Shown here: positions 44,325 through 55,646 of the stretch, in pieces
Layout: every line of letters begins with the position of its first letter
How positions within the stretch are numbered: the first letter of the stretch is position 1
Origin: Acidovorax delafieldii
GTDB taxonomy: Bacteria; Pseudomonadota; Gammaproteobacteria; Burkholderiales; Burkholderiaceae_C
Assembly: GCA_002377855.1 (NCBI GenBank)
Contig: DFQQ01000002.1
Coordinates: 1-64,000 of the forward strand
Reading direction: 5' to 3'
DNA length: 64,000 bases
Program-made: the position numbers and the translations under genes
The notes under the pieces: model-generated
The model's database searches: none
What the model was told of the DNA's origin: nothing
Seen by the model: only the letters and a program-made list of their open reading frames with translations

Positions 44325-46144
44325 CTAAACAAATCCGCAATATCGCGATCATTGCCCACGTTGACCATGGCAAAACCACCATGGTGGACCAGCTGCTGCG
44401 CCAGTCCGGCACGTTTGCCGACCACGAAAAGGTCGTGGACACCGTGATGGACAACAACGCCATCGAAAAAGAGCGTGGCATCACCATCCTGGCCAAGAAC
44501 TGTGCCGTGAGCTGGAAGGGTACGCACATCAACATCGTGGACACCCCCGGTCACGCGGACTTCGGCGGCGAAGTGGAGCGTGCCCTGTCGATGGTCGACA
44601 GCGTGGTGCTGCTGATTGATGCGCAGGAAGGCCCCATGCCCCAGACGCGTTTCGTCACCAAAAAGGCCCTGGCCCTCGGCCTGCGCCCCATCCTGGTGGT
44701 GAACAAGGTGGACAAGCCGGGTGCCAACCCCGACAAGGTCGTGAACGCTGCGTTCGATCTGTTCGACAAGCTCGGCGCTACCGACGAACAACTCGACTTT
44801 CCGGTGGTGTACGCCTCGGGCATCAACGGCTGGTCGTCGCTGGAAGAAGGCGCTCCGGGCGAACAATGGGGCCCTGACATGTCGGCCCTGTTCGACACCA
44901 TCTTGAGCCACGTGCCGCCAAACACCGGTGACCCGACAGCCCCGCTGCAATTGCAGATTTCGGCGCTGGATTTCTCCAGCTTCGTGGGCCGCATTGGCGT
45001 GGGCCGCATCAGCCAGGGTACCCTCAAGCCCATGATGGACGTGGTCGTCATGGAAGGCCCCGATGGCAAGGCCGTGAAGGGCCGTGTGAACCAGGTGCTG
45101 ACATTCCAGGGCCTGGACCGCATGCAGACGCCCCTGGCCGGCCCCGGCGACATCGTGCTGATCAACGGCATTGAAGACATCGGTATCGGTGTGACCGTGA
45201 CCGACCCTGCCAACCCCGCGCCCTTGCCCATGCTGAAGGTGGACGAGCCCACGCTGACCATGAACTTCTGCGTGAACACGTCGCCCCTGGCCGGCCGTGA
45301 AGGCAAGTTCGTGACCAGCCGCCAGATCTGGGATCGCCTGCAAAAGGAACTCCAGCACAACGTGGCCCTGCGCGTGAACGAGACCGACGAAGAAGGTATC
45401 TTCGAAGTGATGGGCCGGGGCGAACTGCACCTGACCATCCTCTTGGAAAACATGCGCCGCGAAGGGTACGAGCTGGCTGTTTCCAAGCCGCGCGTGGTGT
45501 TCAAGGACATCGACGGCGTCAAACACGAGCCTATCGAGCTGGTGACGGCTGACATCGAAGAAGGCCACCAAGGTGGCGTGATGCAGGCACTGGGTGAGCG
45601 CAAGGGCGAACTCGTGAACATGGAGCCGGACGGCCGTGGCCGCGTGCGCCTGGAATACCGCATCCCGGCCCGTGGCCTGATCGGTTTCACCAACGAATTC
45701 CTGAACCTGACGCGCGGTTCGGGCCTCATCAGCAACATCTTCGACAGCTACGAGCCGCACAAGGGCGACATCGGCGGCCGCAAGAACGGTGTGCTGATCT
45801 CCATGGACGACGGTGAAATCTTCACCTACGCCCTGGGCAAGCTGGACGACCGCGGCCGCATGTTCGTGAAGGCGAACGACCCTGTGTACGAAGGCATGAT
45901 CGTGGGCATCCACAGCCGCGACAACGACCTGGTGGTGAACGCCACGCGCACCAAGCAGCTGACCAACTTCCGCGTTTCTGGTAAGGAAGACGCGATCAAG
46001 ATCACGCCCCCCATCGACCTCACGCTGGAATACGGCGTGGAATTTATCGAGGACGACGAGCTGGTCGAGATCACGCCCAAGTCTGTGCGCCTGCGCAAGC
46101 GCCACCTGACCGAAAACGAGCGCAAGCGCGCAAGCCGTTCTTGA
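44321..46144 (+). CDS. typA: GTPase TypA/BipA
   Basis: 607 residues, overlapping truB by ATGA. TypA is an EF-G-like ribosome GTPase important at low temperature or stress. G1 AHVDHGKTT begins at residue 12, with [27 protein letters not shown] and the BipA C-terminal part ([18 protein letters not shown], then [10 protein letters not shown]) all present. Length is usual for the family. Position at the end of the rimP operon differs from E. coli, where rpsO follows truB. Confidence 0.97.
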   Translation: MTKQIRNIAIIAHVDHGKTTMVDQLLRQSGTFADHEKVVDTVMDNNAIEKERGITILAKNCAVSWKGTHINIVDTPGHADFGGEVERALSMVDSVVLLIDAQEGPMPQTRFVTKKALALGLRPILVVNKVDKPGANPDKVVNAAFDLFDKLGATDEQLDFPVVYASGINGWSSLEEGAPGEQWGPDMSALFDTILSHVPPNTGDPTAPLQLQISALDFSSFVGRIGVGRISQGTLKPMMDVVVMEGPDGKAVKGRVNQVLTFQGLDRMQTPLAGPGDIVLINGIEDIGIGVTVTDPANPAPLPMLKVDEPTLTMNFCVNTSPLAGREGKFVTSRQIWDRLQKELQHNVALRVNETDEEGIFEVMGRGELHLTILLENMRREGYELAVSKPRVVFKDIDGVKHEPIELVTADIEEGHQGGVMQALGERKGELVNMEPDGRGRVRLEYRIPARGLIGFTNEFLNLTRGSGLISNIFDSYEPHKGDIGGRKNGVLISMDDGEIFTYALGKLDDRGRMFVKANDPVYEGMIVGIHSRDNDLVVNATRTKQLTNFRVSGKEDAIKITPPIDLTLEYGVEFIEDDELVEITPKSVRLRKRHLTENERKRASRS

Positions 46145-46200
46145 TCTGACCTGCGCAACGCGCGCACAGGGCCCCAGGGCCTGTGCCCTGGTTGATGAAG

Positions 46201-46232
46201 AAAGGGCCCAGCGATGCTGTGGCCCTTTTTTT
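46201..46232 (+). terminator. Intrinsic terminator of the rimP-typA operon
   Basis: AAAGGGCC (46201-46208) pairs with GGCCCTTT (46221-46228), with a T-run following, 57 bp after the typA stop. Confidence 0.85.
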
Positions 46233-46260
46233 ATGGTCTGCTTCTAGACATTGCCCACCC

Positions 46261-47136
46261 ATGTTGAAACTCACCCATTCTCGCGCTGTGTTGCTGATGG
46301 TGGCGGTGACCCTGCTCTGGTCCATCGCTGGCGTGGTCACGCGCCACCTGGAGCAGGCACGCAGCTTTGAAGTGACGTTCTGGCGCAGCTTTTTCACGTT
46401 GATAAGCCTGCTGGTCATGCTGCCTGCGCTGCAAGGGCGTGGCGTGTTTGGCACCCTGCGGCGGGGCGGGGCCGCATTGTGGCTGTCGGGGGTGTGTTGG
46501 GCCGTCATGTTCACGGCATTCATGGTGGCGATGATGCTCATGCCTGTTGCCAATGTACTGGTGACGATGGCGGCGGGGCCGTTACTGACGGCGTTGTTCG
46601 CGAGGGTTTTCATCGGCCACCGCATTGCTTTGCGCACCTGGGTTTCCATCAGCTTGGCTGGCCTGGGCATAGGCTGGATGTACGGATCGCAAATGGTAGG
46701 TTTGCCGCTGTCGGGCACGCTGGTGGCCTTGTGTGTGCCCGTCGCCGCTGCAGCCAACTGGACAGTGGTGCAGCATTCCCAGCGGCATGGGCACGCGGTA
46801 GACCTGGTGCCGTCCGTGCTGGTGGGTGCAGTGCTCTCCGTGCTGGTCACTTTGCCGCTGGCCCTGCCCCTGCAGGCCACGCGACATGATTTATTCTTGC
46901 TGGCTGTGCTGGGGGTTTTTCAACTGGCCATCCCCTGCGTTTTGGCAGTGCGCTGCGGGCGCGTGCTCAAGGCCCCCGAGATGGCTCTGCTGGGTCTGCT
47001 GGAAGTGATCTTCGGGATCTTGTTGGCGTGGCTGGGGGCGGGTGAACGCCCGGCATCGGCTGTATTGGCTGGCGGCGCGCTGGTGATCGGTGCATTGGTT
47101 TTCAATGAAATGTTGGGTTGGAAGGAACAAAAATGA
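46261..47136 (+). CDS. EamA/DMT-family transporter
   Basis: 291 residues from ATG 46261. About ten predicted helices form two EamA repeats: LLWSIAGVVTRHLEQ and EVTFWRSFFTLISLLVMLP in the first, AAAANWTVVQHSQRHG starting the second. Substrate unknown. The last codons overlap the next gene by ATGA (47133-47136), so the transporter and a CoA-ester hydrolase-like enzyme are co-translated. Confidence 0.88.
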   Translation: MLKLTHSRAVLLMVAVTLLWSIAGVVTRHLEQARSFEVTFWRSFFTLISLLVMLPALQGRGVFGTLRRGGAALWLSGVCWAVMFTAFMVAMMLMPVANVLVTMAAGPLLTALFARVFIGHRIALRTWVSISLAGLGIGWMYGSQMVGLPLSGTLVALCVPVAAAANWTVVQHSQRHGHAVDLVPSVLVGAVLSVLVTLPLALPLQATRHDLFLLAVLGVFQLAIPCVLAVRCGRVLKAPEMALLGLLEVIFGILLAWLGAGERPASAVLAGGALVIGALVFNEMLGWKEQK

Positions 47137-48227
47137 CGGAGACAGTGTTGACTGAGGTGTTGAGCGAAGTGCGTGGTCAGGTGGGTTTCATCACCCTGAA
47201 CCGGCCCCGGGCGCTGAATGCGCTTTCTTTGGGCATGGTGCGCGACCTGATGAGCACCTTGCTGGCCTGGCAGGCCGATGACCAAGTGCTGGCCGTAGCC
47301 ATTCGTGGCAGCAATAAGGAAGGCCCCTTTGGCGCGTTTTGCGCGGGCGGCGACATCCGTTTTCTGCACCAGGCGGGTAGCCAAGGTAATCCGCTGATCG
47401 AGGATTTTTTCACGGAAGAGTACGCCCTCAATCACCTGATTCACAACTACACCAAGCCTTACATCGCCTTCATGGACGGCATCGTTATGGGCGGCGGCAT
47501 GGGCATCAGCCAGGGCGCCGCCCTGCGCGTGGTGACAGAGCGCACCAAGATGGCCATGCCTGAAACCGCCATTGGCCTGTTCCCCGATGTGGGCGGTGGC
47601 TACTTCCTGAGCCGTTGCCCTGGCAGCGTGGGTGAGTGGCTGGCCCTGACGGGCGACACCATTGGCGCGGGCGATGCCATCGAGAACCAGTTGGCCGACG
47701 GCTGTCTGCCGTCAGACCAGCAAGCTGCCGTGTGGGATGCGCTGGGCAGCCAGCACTTTGCAGATGGGCAAGCCATTCGCGCCTTTGTTGCTTCAAAATT
47801 TGTAGCTGCCAGCGCTCACCACACAAGCGCTAGAGCCGATATTGACCAATATTTTTCGCTGCCTACCGTGGGCGATATCGTGCGCGCCCTGGAGTCCGCC
47901 GATACCGACTGGGCGCGTGCCACAGCGGCCACGCTGCGCAAGCGCTCGCCCCTCATGCTGCACGTGGTGCTGGAGCAAATCCGCCGTGCGCGCCACATGG
48001 GCCTGGCCGATGATTTGCGCATGGAGCGTGACATGGTGCGCCACTGCTTCTTCCTGCGCCCCGGCCAAAGCGAAACGGTGGAAGGCATCCGCGCCCTGGC
48101 GGTGGACAAGGACCACGCCCCCCGCTGGAACCCGGCGCGCATCGAAGATGTGACGCCCGCCATGGTGGCGCCGTTTTTTGCAAGTCCCTGGCCAGCCCAT
48201 TCCCACCCACTGGCCCATCTGAAGTAA
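47133..48227 (+). CDS. 3-hydroxyisobutyryl-CoA hydrolase-like enzyme (crotonase family)
   Basis: 364 residues from ATG 47133. The crotonase fold has the oxyanion-hole sequences FCAGGDIRFLH and MDGIVMGGGMGISQGA, and MPETAIGLFPDVGGGYFLSR is characteristic of the 3-hydroxyisobutyryl-CoA hydrolase branch, with Glu and Asp in catalytic positions. These enzymes act in valine degradation or related CoA-ester hydrolysis. Codons 219-238 are derived from a copy of the dispersed repeat (47788-47846), in frame, in a region that is variable between homologues. Confidence 0.9.
   Translation: MTETVLTEVLSEVRGQVGFITLNRPRALNALSLGMVRDLMSTLLAWQADDQVLAVAIRGSNKEGPFGAFCAGGDIRFLHQAGSQGNPLIEDFFTEEYALNHLIHNYTKPYIAFMDGIVMGGGMGISQGAALRVVTERTKMAMPETAIGLFPDVGGGYFLSRCPGSVGEWLALTGDTIGAGDAIENQLADGCLPSDQQAAVWDALGSQHFADGQAIRAFVASKFVAASAHHTSARADIDQYFSLPTVGDIVRALESADTDWARATAATLRKRSPLMLHVVLEQIRRARHMGLADDLRMERDMVRHCFFLRPGQSETVEGIRALAVDKDHAPRWNPARIEDVTPAMVAPFFASPWPAHSHPLAHLK
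47788..47846 (+). repeat. Dispersed palindromic repeat, copy K (inside the hydrolase gene)
   Basis: Direct-orientation full-length copy in the coding frame: TTTGTAGCTGCCAGCGCT at 47799-47816 is nearly the consensus and AAGCGCTAGAGCC follows at 47825-47837. It encodes roughly FVAASAHHTSARADI. Confidence 0.85.
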
Positions 48228-48264
48228 GGCGGGGTCTGCACAGCAGGTTTTGGCGTTGCCACTG

Positions 48265-48293
48265 AAAAAGCCGCTGGATCAGCGGCTTTTTTT
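48265..48293. terminator. Bidirectional intrinsic terminator
   Basis: AAAAAGCCGCTG (48265-48276) pairs with CAGCGGCTTTTT (48280-48291). T-runs on both strands can end the hydrolase transcript and the converging smpB transcript. Confidence 0.85.
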
Positions 48294-48376
48294 ATCGGGC
48301 CCTGGGGCGCCTGACGGGTTTGCCGCGCCGCACCGTTGCGCCGGCAGGCTGAGTGCGACACCCTTGCACGCAACTC

Positions 48377-48850
48377 CTAGCGATTGCGGCTCTTCATTGC
48401 GCGCTCCACTTCGCGCTTGCCTTCGCGGTCCTTGATGGTGTCGCGCTTGTCGTGCTCTGCCTTGCCCTTGGCCAATGCAATTTCGCACTTCACAAATCCG
48501 TTTTTCCAATGCAGATTCAGGGGCACCAGGGTGTAGCCTTTTTGCTCTACCTTGCCGATCAGGCGTTTGATGTCGTCCTTTTTGAGCAGCAGTTTCTTGG
48601 TGCGCGCCGACTCGGGGTTCACGTGGGTGGACGCGGTCTTCAGCGGGTGAATCAGACACCCCAGCAAATACAACTCACCGTCGCGAATGAGCACATAGCC
48701 GTCGGTGAGCTGCACCTTGCCCTCGCGCAACGCCTTGACCTCCCAGCCGTGCAGCACCATGCCTGCCTCGTGGCGTTCTTCGAAGAAATAATTGAAAGCC
48801 GCCTTCTTGTTGTCAGCAATGCGGGACGTGGGATCGGGTTTTTTGGCCAT
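48377..48850 (-). CDS. smpB: SsrA-binding protein SmpB
   Basis: 157 residues. SmpB binds tmRNA and rescues stalled ribosomes. [24 protein letters not shown] (in parts), [20 protein letters not shown] and [25 protein letters not shown] are conserved family blocks, and the basic C-terminal tail that enters the ribosome A site is present. The tmRNA gene (ssrA) is not in the window. Confidence 0.97.
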   Translation of the reverse strand: MAKKPDPTSRIADNKKAAFNYFFEERHEAGMVLHGWEVKALREGKVQLTDGYVLIRDGELYLLGCLIHPLKTASTHVNPESARTKKLLLKKDDIKRLIGKVEQKGYTLVPLNLHWKNGFVKCEIALAKGKAEHDKRDTIKDREGKREVERAMKSRNR

Positions 48851-49146
48851 GAGGAATTAGATAAGACGCAAACCGGAAGATAAAAGGCCTCCCTACAATT
48901 GTCGCTGTCTCGCAACTGAATTCTAATTTCCTCTGGCCCGCAGAACCTGTTCAATATCTTTTCGGTATCGCGCACGCCTGCAAGTGTGCAGGTGCTGCCC
49001 CAACCCATACGCTGTCCGCACGCGCTTGTGCTTTTTCCTCGCTCCGAAAGCGCCGAACCCTTTCACCGGGGCATGCCCTTCGAAAAGATCTTGTACCGGC
49101 TCTTGTGCCTGCCAGCCACGATGCTGAGTGCAAAGGCCCTGTCTGC

Positions 49147-49587
49147 ATGAAAACCGTTCAAAAGTCTGTCCTCATTTGGTACTCGCCCCAAGAGATGTTC
49201 GATCTGGTCACTGCCGTGGAACGTTACCCCGAGTTTCTTCCGTGGTGTGATCGTGCCCAGGTGCTGGAACGCGGCGCAGACGGGATGACGGCGGAGGTGG
49301 GCATAGCATTGGGCGGCATTCGCCAGACTTTTGTGACGCGAAACGTCCACGTGCCCGGCGAGCGGGTGCAAATGCACCTCGTCAAAGGCCCGTTCTCGCA
49401 ACTGGAGGGGGATTGGCGCTTCTTGCCAGTGGGCGATGGGAGCCAGCGGGCGTGCAAGGTGGAGCTGCAACTGAACTATGGTTTCAGCAGCGCAGCACTC
49501 GCCGCCCTGGTGGGCCCGGTGTTTGACCGCATTGCAGCGACCATGGTGGATGCTTTCGTGAAACGGGCAGAGCAGGTGTATGGCTGA
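49147..49587 (+). CDS. ratA: RatA/COQ10-like START-domain protein
   Basis: 146 residues from ATG 49147. The polyketide-cyclase/START fold begins KSVLIWYSPQEMFDLV, then YPEFLPWCDRAQV and FSQLEGDWRFLP, as in RatA and mitochondrial COQ10. E. coli RatA was reported to inhibit 70S formation, while COQ10 homologues bind ubiquinone; either role is possible. The next gene overlaps by 8 bp, the common ratA-rnfH pair next to smpB. Confidence 0.9.
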   Translation: MKTVQKSVLIWYSPQEMFDLVTAVERYPEFLPWCDRAQVLERGADGMTAEVGIALGGIRQTFVTRNVHVPGERVQMHLVKGPFSQLEGDWRFLPVGDGSQRACKVELQLNYGFSSAALAALVGPVFDRIAATMVDAFVKRAEQVYG

Positions 49588-49993
49588 GTTGGCACTTCAC
49601 TGTGGCAGCAGCGTGGGCTTGGCACCGAGTGCGTCGCCACAAGTTCAGGCTGCTCCAGACGCGTTGCAAATCACCGTAGTGGTTTGCACGGCGCCGCGGC
49701 AAACCCAACAATGGGCGTTGGTTCTTCCGCCAGGCTCATCGGTGGCCGATGCGCTGCGTGCTTGCGCTACGGGTTCATCTTGGCGCGCCGTGCAGGCAGG
49801 CTCTGCGGGTTGCGGGGTGTGGGGACGTGCGGTGGATACAGACACCTTGCTTTGCGACCAGGATCGCGTCGAGGTCTACCGTGCGTTGAAGGTGGACCCC
49901 AAGGTCGCTCGGCGCGAGCGCTTCGCCAAGCAAGGGGCCCGCACCACCGGGCTTTTTGCCGGCAAGCGCCCAGGAGCCAAGGCGGGCTACTGA
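49580..49993 (+). CDS. rnfH: RnfH-family ubiquitin-fold protein
   Basis: 137 residues. The ubiquitin-like fold (about 28-110) shows ITVVVCTAPRQTQQWALVLP, the conserved GVWGRAV and YRALKVDPKVARRERF. It is also called RatB; despite the name, a toxin-antitoxin role is not supported by sequence. It overlaps ratA by 8 bp. A 25-residue N-terminal extension is variable. Confidence 0.88.
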   Translation: MAELALHCGSSVGLAPSASPQVQAAPDALQITVVVCTAPRQTQQWALVLPPGSSVADALRACATGSSWRAVQAGSAGCGVWGRAVDTDTLLCDQDRVEVYRALKVDPKVARRERFAKQGARTTGLFAGKRPGAKAGY

Positions 49994-50011
49994 GCGCTGC
50001 TTCCTGCGGAC

Positions 50012-52160
<2,149 letters not shown>

Positions 52161-52175
52161 TCCCTCCGCAACCAC

Positions 52176-52216
52176 AGGCCCGAACCCATTTCCAGGTGTT
52201 CGGGCCTTTGTCTTTT
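52176..52216 (+). terminator. Terminator between guaB and guaA
   Basis: AGGCCCGAAC (52176-52185) pairs with GTTCGGGCCT (52198-52207), followed by TTGTCTTTTC. The T-run is interrupted, so partial read-through into guaA is plausible. Confidence 0.75.
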
Positions 52217-52249
52217 CTCAAGCCCTCACGCACCTTTCTGTCGCCCGCC

Positions 52250-53866
52250 ATGCAACACCAGAAAATCCTCATCCTCGACTTCGGCTCGCAAGTCACGCAA
52301 CTCATCGCCCGCCGCGTGCGCGAGGCCCACGTGTACTGCGAAGTGCACCCTTGCGATGTGACCGACGAGTGGATCCGCGAATACGCCAAAGACGGCTCGC
52401 TCAAGGGCGTGATCCTGTCGGGCAGCCATGCCAGCGTGTACGAGGTGGACGACAAGGCGCCGGATGCTGTGTTTGAGCTGGGCATTCCCGTGTTGGGCAT
52501 TTGCTACGGCATGCAGACCATGGCCAACCAGCTGGGTGGCAAGGTCGAAGGCTCCAACACCCGCGAATTTGGCTACGCCGAAGTGCGAGCCCATGGCCAC
52601 ACCGAACTGCTCAAGGGCATTGAAGACTTTGCCACGCCCGAAGGCCACGGCATGCTCAAGGTGTGGATGAGCCACGGCGACAAGGTCACCGCGCTGCCCC
52701 CAGGCTTCAAGGTGATGTGCTCCACGCCTTCGTGCCCCATCGCCGGCATGGCCGACGAAAGCCGCCACTATTACGCTGTGCAGTTTCACCCCGAAGTCAC
52801 GCACACCGTGCAAGGGCGCGTGCTGCTGGAGCGGTTTGTGCTGGGCATCTGCGGCACCCGTGCCGACTGGGTCATGCGCGACCACATCGAAGAAGCGGTG
52901 CAAAAAATTCGCGAACAGGTGGGTGACGAGGAGGTGATTCTCGGCCTGTCGGGTGGCGTGGATTCTTCCGTGGCTGCAGCGCTGATCCACCGCGCCATTG
53001 GCGACCAACTCACCTGCGTGTTCGTCGATCACGGCCTGCTGCGTCTGAACGAAGGCGACATGGTCATGGACATGTTCGAAGGCAAGCTGCACGCCAAGGT
53101 CATTCGCGTGGACGCCAGCGATTTGTTCTTGGGCAAGCTGGCGGGTGTGAGCGAACCTGAGCAAAAGCGCAAGATCATCGGTGGTCTGTTCGTGGACGTG
53201 TTCAAGGCCGAGGCTGCCAAGCTCAAGGCCGGAACGGGCGGTCACAAAGGCGCGACGTTCCTGGCCCAGGGCACGATCTACCCAGACGTGATCGAGTCCG
53301 GTGGCGCCAAGAGCAAGAAGGCCGTCACCATCAAGAGCCACCACAACGTGGGCGGCCTGCCCGAGCAGCTGGGCCTCAAATTGCTCGAACCCCTGCGTGA
53401 CCTGTTCAAGGATGAAGTGCGCGAACTGGGTGTGGCTCTGGGCCTGCCTCACGAGATGGTCTACCGCCACCCGTTCCCTGGCCCCGGCCTGGGCGTGCGG
53501 ATCTTGGGCGAGGTGAAAAAGGAATACGCCGACCTGCTGCGCCGTGCCGACGCGATCTTCATCGAAGAGCTGCGCAACTTCAAGGATGAAGCCACAGGCA
53601 AGACTTGGTACGACCTGACCAGCCAGGCCTTCACCGTGTTCTTGCCCGTCAAGAGCGTGGGCGTGATGGGTGATGGCCGTACCTACGATTACGTGGTGGC
53701 CCTGCGCGCTGTGCAAACCAGCGACTTCATGACGGCCGACTGGGCTGAGCTGCCCTATGCCCTGCTCAAGAAGGTCTCGGGCCGCATCATCAACGAAGTG
53801 CGCGGCATCAACCGCGTGACGTATGACGTGAGCAGCAAGCCGCCGGCGACGATCGAGTGGGAATGA
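52250..53866 (+). CDS. guaA: GMP synthase (glutamine-hydrolysing)
   Basis: 538 residues from ATG 52250. It aminates XMP to GMP. The N-terminal glutamine amidotransferase (about 1-200) has nucleophile C85 in GICYGMQ and the His-Glu pair in QFHPEV. The ATP pyrophosphatase domain starts with the P-loop [10 protein letters not shown], and the dimerisation domain ends in [18 protein letters not shown], the usual GuaA terminus. It completes GMP synthesis with guaB upstream. Confidence 0.97.
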   Translation: MQHQKILILDFGSQVTQLIARRVREAHVYCEVHPCDVTDEWIREYAKDGSLKGVILSGSHASVYEVDDKAPDAVFELGIPVLGICYGMQTMANQLGGKVEGSNTREFGYAEVRAHGHTELLKGIEDFATPEGHGMLKVWMSHGDKVTALPPGFKVMCSTPSCPIAGMADESRHYYAVQFHPEVTHTVQGRVLLERFVLGICGTRADWVMRDHIEEAVQKIREQVGDEEVILGLSGGVDSSVAAALIHRAIGDQLTCVFVDHGLLRLNEGDMVMDMFEGKLHAKVIRVDASDLFLGKLAGVSEPEQKRKIIGGLFVDVFKAEAAKLKAGTGGHKGATFLAQGTIYPDVIESGGAKSKKAVTIKSHHNVGGLPEQLGLKLLEPLRDLFKDEVRELGVALGLPHEMVYRHPFPGPGLGVRILGEVKKEYADLLRRADAIFIEELRNFKDEATGKTWYDLTSQAFTVFLPVKSVGVMGDGRTYDYVVALRAVQTSDFMTADWAELPYALLKKVSGRIINEVRGINRVTYDVSSKPPATIEWE

Positions 53867-53912
53867 TCGACACGCAGTTCAGATCCATCGACTGAGCTTC
53901 GATGCACAAGCG

Positions 53913-53946
53913 AAAAGGCCTTGAAGTCATTCAAGGCCTTTTTTGT
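53913..53946 (+). terminator. Intrinsic terminator after guaA
   Basis: AAAAGGCCTTGA (53913-53924) pairs with TCAAGGCCTTTT (53931-53942) and a T-run follows. Confidence 0.88.
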
Positions 53947-53991
53947 TTCAGGGACTGGGCGCTGAACGGGTGGGCACAGGGCCGACGGCGA

Positions 53992-54402
53992 CTACTGTCC
54001 GCCAAACAGCCCGCCTTCGTCCAGCAACTCGTAGCTGATCTCAGGCCGCCGCTCCAGGCCTTGGCGGATGGCGGCGGGGATGGACTGCCGTGTTTTGCGG
54101 CACAGGCCGCGTTGTTCGTGGACCAGAATGGTGATGCCGCGCAGCGTGCGCACCTCGTTGGGGCCGGGGGCGATGGTCAGGCGGATGCCGAGCTGTTGTT
54201 CCATGCGGTCTTGCAGGCGGCGCAGGTCGGCCAGGCTGGTGATTTGCTCCAGGCGCTGCAGCAGGCGCTTTTCTTCGTCGCGGGTGAGCAGCAGCACCCG
54301 CGCGTCGGCCTGGGGGTCTTGCAGCATGGCGTCGCGGTCGCATACGCAGGCGCCGGGTGGGCATTCGGTGCGGATGGGCAGCGTGGGGGGCAGCGCGTTC
54401 AT
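53992..54402 (-). CDS. Conserved hypothetical protein, 136 residues
   Basis: Read from ATG 54402. The N-terminus carries a Cys cluster, ECPPGACVCDRD, then a helical part DEEKRLLQRLEQITSLADL and a C-terminal region with PGPNEVRTLRGITILVHEQRGLCRKTRQS. No signal peptide or membrane segment. I believe the gene occurs in related Comamonadaceae, but no function is known. It is divergent from the DUF6352 gene and convergent with guaA. Confidence 0.7.
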   Translation of the reverse strand: MNALPPTLPIRTECPPGACVCDRDAMLQDPQADARVLLLTRDEEKRLLQRLEQITSLADLRRLQDRMEQQLGIRLTIAPGPNEVRTLRGITILVHEQRGLCRKTRQSIPAAIRQGLERRPEISYELLDEGGLFGGQ

Positions 54403-54516
54403 GGTGCTGCGATTGTGCCGTTGGCCTTGCAAACGCGCATGGCTTTGCGGGAAACCACGGGTGCCGGGGGGTGGCTGTTGTAGCCTCGGAGGTTTTGATT
54501 TTCGGGGACCGCTTTC

Positions 54517-55587
54517 GTGACGCCACACAACGATTTTTGGCAAGGCAGCCACTTTTCGCTTTTGCAACGCGACGCGCGGGGCTGGCTGGTGCCCACCGAG
54601 GCGTATGTGCGCACCCTGCTGGCACGGCCCGAACTGGCGTTGGTGCCAGAGTCCTGCGCCGCAGAAATTGCCTTGCACGAGGTGCTGGTGGCCGCACCCC
54701 TGGCACCTGTGCAGCGCGAGCAATTGGCGGCTGTGCAGGATGACGATGCGCGTGAGAACTACACGGTGTTTCTGCGCTTTCGCGATGGTCTTCTGGCTGC
54801 GGGCACGCTGGAGGCCTACTACCTGCGGCTGATGCGCAGCGGCGCGATAGACGTTCCTTCGGTGTTCATCGACGCGGTGGTGCAGGCCTTGCTGCGCAAC
54901 GTGCTGGATACGAGCAACGACGCGCTCGAAGCCCGAGCGGCCGAGATGCTGTTTCGCCCGCAGCGCATCACCCTGCAAGAGGGCCAGATGCTGGCAGGCG
55001 ACCGCGATGCCCTCGACCTGCTGCACGAAACCGCAGGCTTGGGCGAAGTAGGGCGCCTGCTGCGCCAAGGCGGGGTGTTGCAGCCCACCGCGCAGGTGCA
55101 GGTGCTCACGCCCGACAACGCGGGTGCCTATTGGGCCGAGAGCGAGCGCCACCATTTTCTGCTCGACCTGACCCACGAGCTGACGCAGGACTTGAGCCAC
55201 GGCCTCACCCTCAAGCTGACCCGTGCTCGCTCGGGCCTGAAGGCCCTGGCGCGGGTGTTGGAGCGCTGGGTGTTGCACATGCTGGGCGTGCAGGTGCGGA
55301 TTGAGCCGGTGCACCAGATCAATGACAGCGCCTGGCGCTGGCATGTGGGGCTGGACGTGGAGTCCACCGCCATCCTGAACGATCTGTACCAGGACCGGCC
55401 GGTGGAACCCGAGCGTATGGCACGCCTGGTCAGCCTGTTCACACTGACCTTTGTCAACCCCGCCGAGATGCGTGCGGACGTGGCGGGCAAGCCGGTGTAC
55501 TTGGGGCTGGCGACCAACGCCGAAGGGCTGGTGCGCATCAAGCCGCAGAACCTGCTGCTGAACTTTCCGTTGGCCACGGCGTCCTGA
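54517..55587 (+). CDS. DUF6352-like conserved protein
   Basis: 356 residues from GTG 54517. No signal peptide or membrane segment. The N-terminus DFWQGSHFSLLQRDARGWLVPTEAYV (in parts) and the blocks AAGTLEAYYLRLMRSG and NDLYQDRPVEPERMARL resemble proteins annotated DUF6352 in Burkholderiales. Function unknown. The frame is intact; its stop is 3 bp before repeat copy D and 59 bp before an insertion element. Confidence 0.75.
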   Translation: MTPHNDFWQGSHFSLLQRDARGWLVPTEAYVRTLLARPELALVPESCAAEIALHEVLVAAPLAPVQREQLAAVQDDDARENYTVFLRFRDGLLAAGTLEAYYLRLMRSGAIDVPSVFIDAVVQALLRNVLDTSNDALEARAAEMLFRPQRITLQEGQMLAGDRDALDLLHETAGLGEVGRLLRQGGVLQPTAQVQVLTPDNAGAYWAESERHHFLLDLTHELTQDLSHGLTLKLTRARSGLKALARVLERWVLHMLGVQVRIEPVHQINDSAWRWHVGLDVESTAILNDLYQDRPVEPERMARLVSLFTLTFVNPAEMRADVAGKPVYLGLATNAEGLVRIKPQNLLLNFPLATAS

Positions 55588-55590
55588 TTT

Positions 55591-55646
55591 GCTATTGAAT
55601 TAATAGCTGCCAGCGCTTTCTGAATAAGCGCTAGCGGCCAATTTGA
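55591..55646 (+). repeat. Dispersed palindromic repeat, copy D, with IS at its end
   Basis: Full-length direct copy: GCTATTGAATTAATAGC (55591-55607), TGCCAGCGC, second hairpin arm AAGCGCTAGCGGCC, ending AATTTGA at 55646, where the terminal repeat of the IS begins at 55647. Confidence 0.92.

Noticed and set aside
49147..49993. RatA-RnfH as a toxin-antitoxin system
   Set aside because: The gene names suggest this, but the proteins match COQ10-like and ubiquitin-fold housekeeping families.
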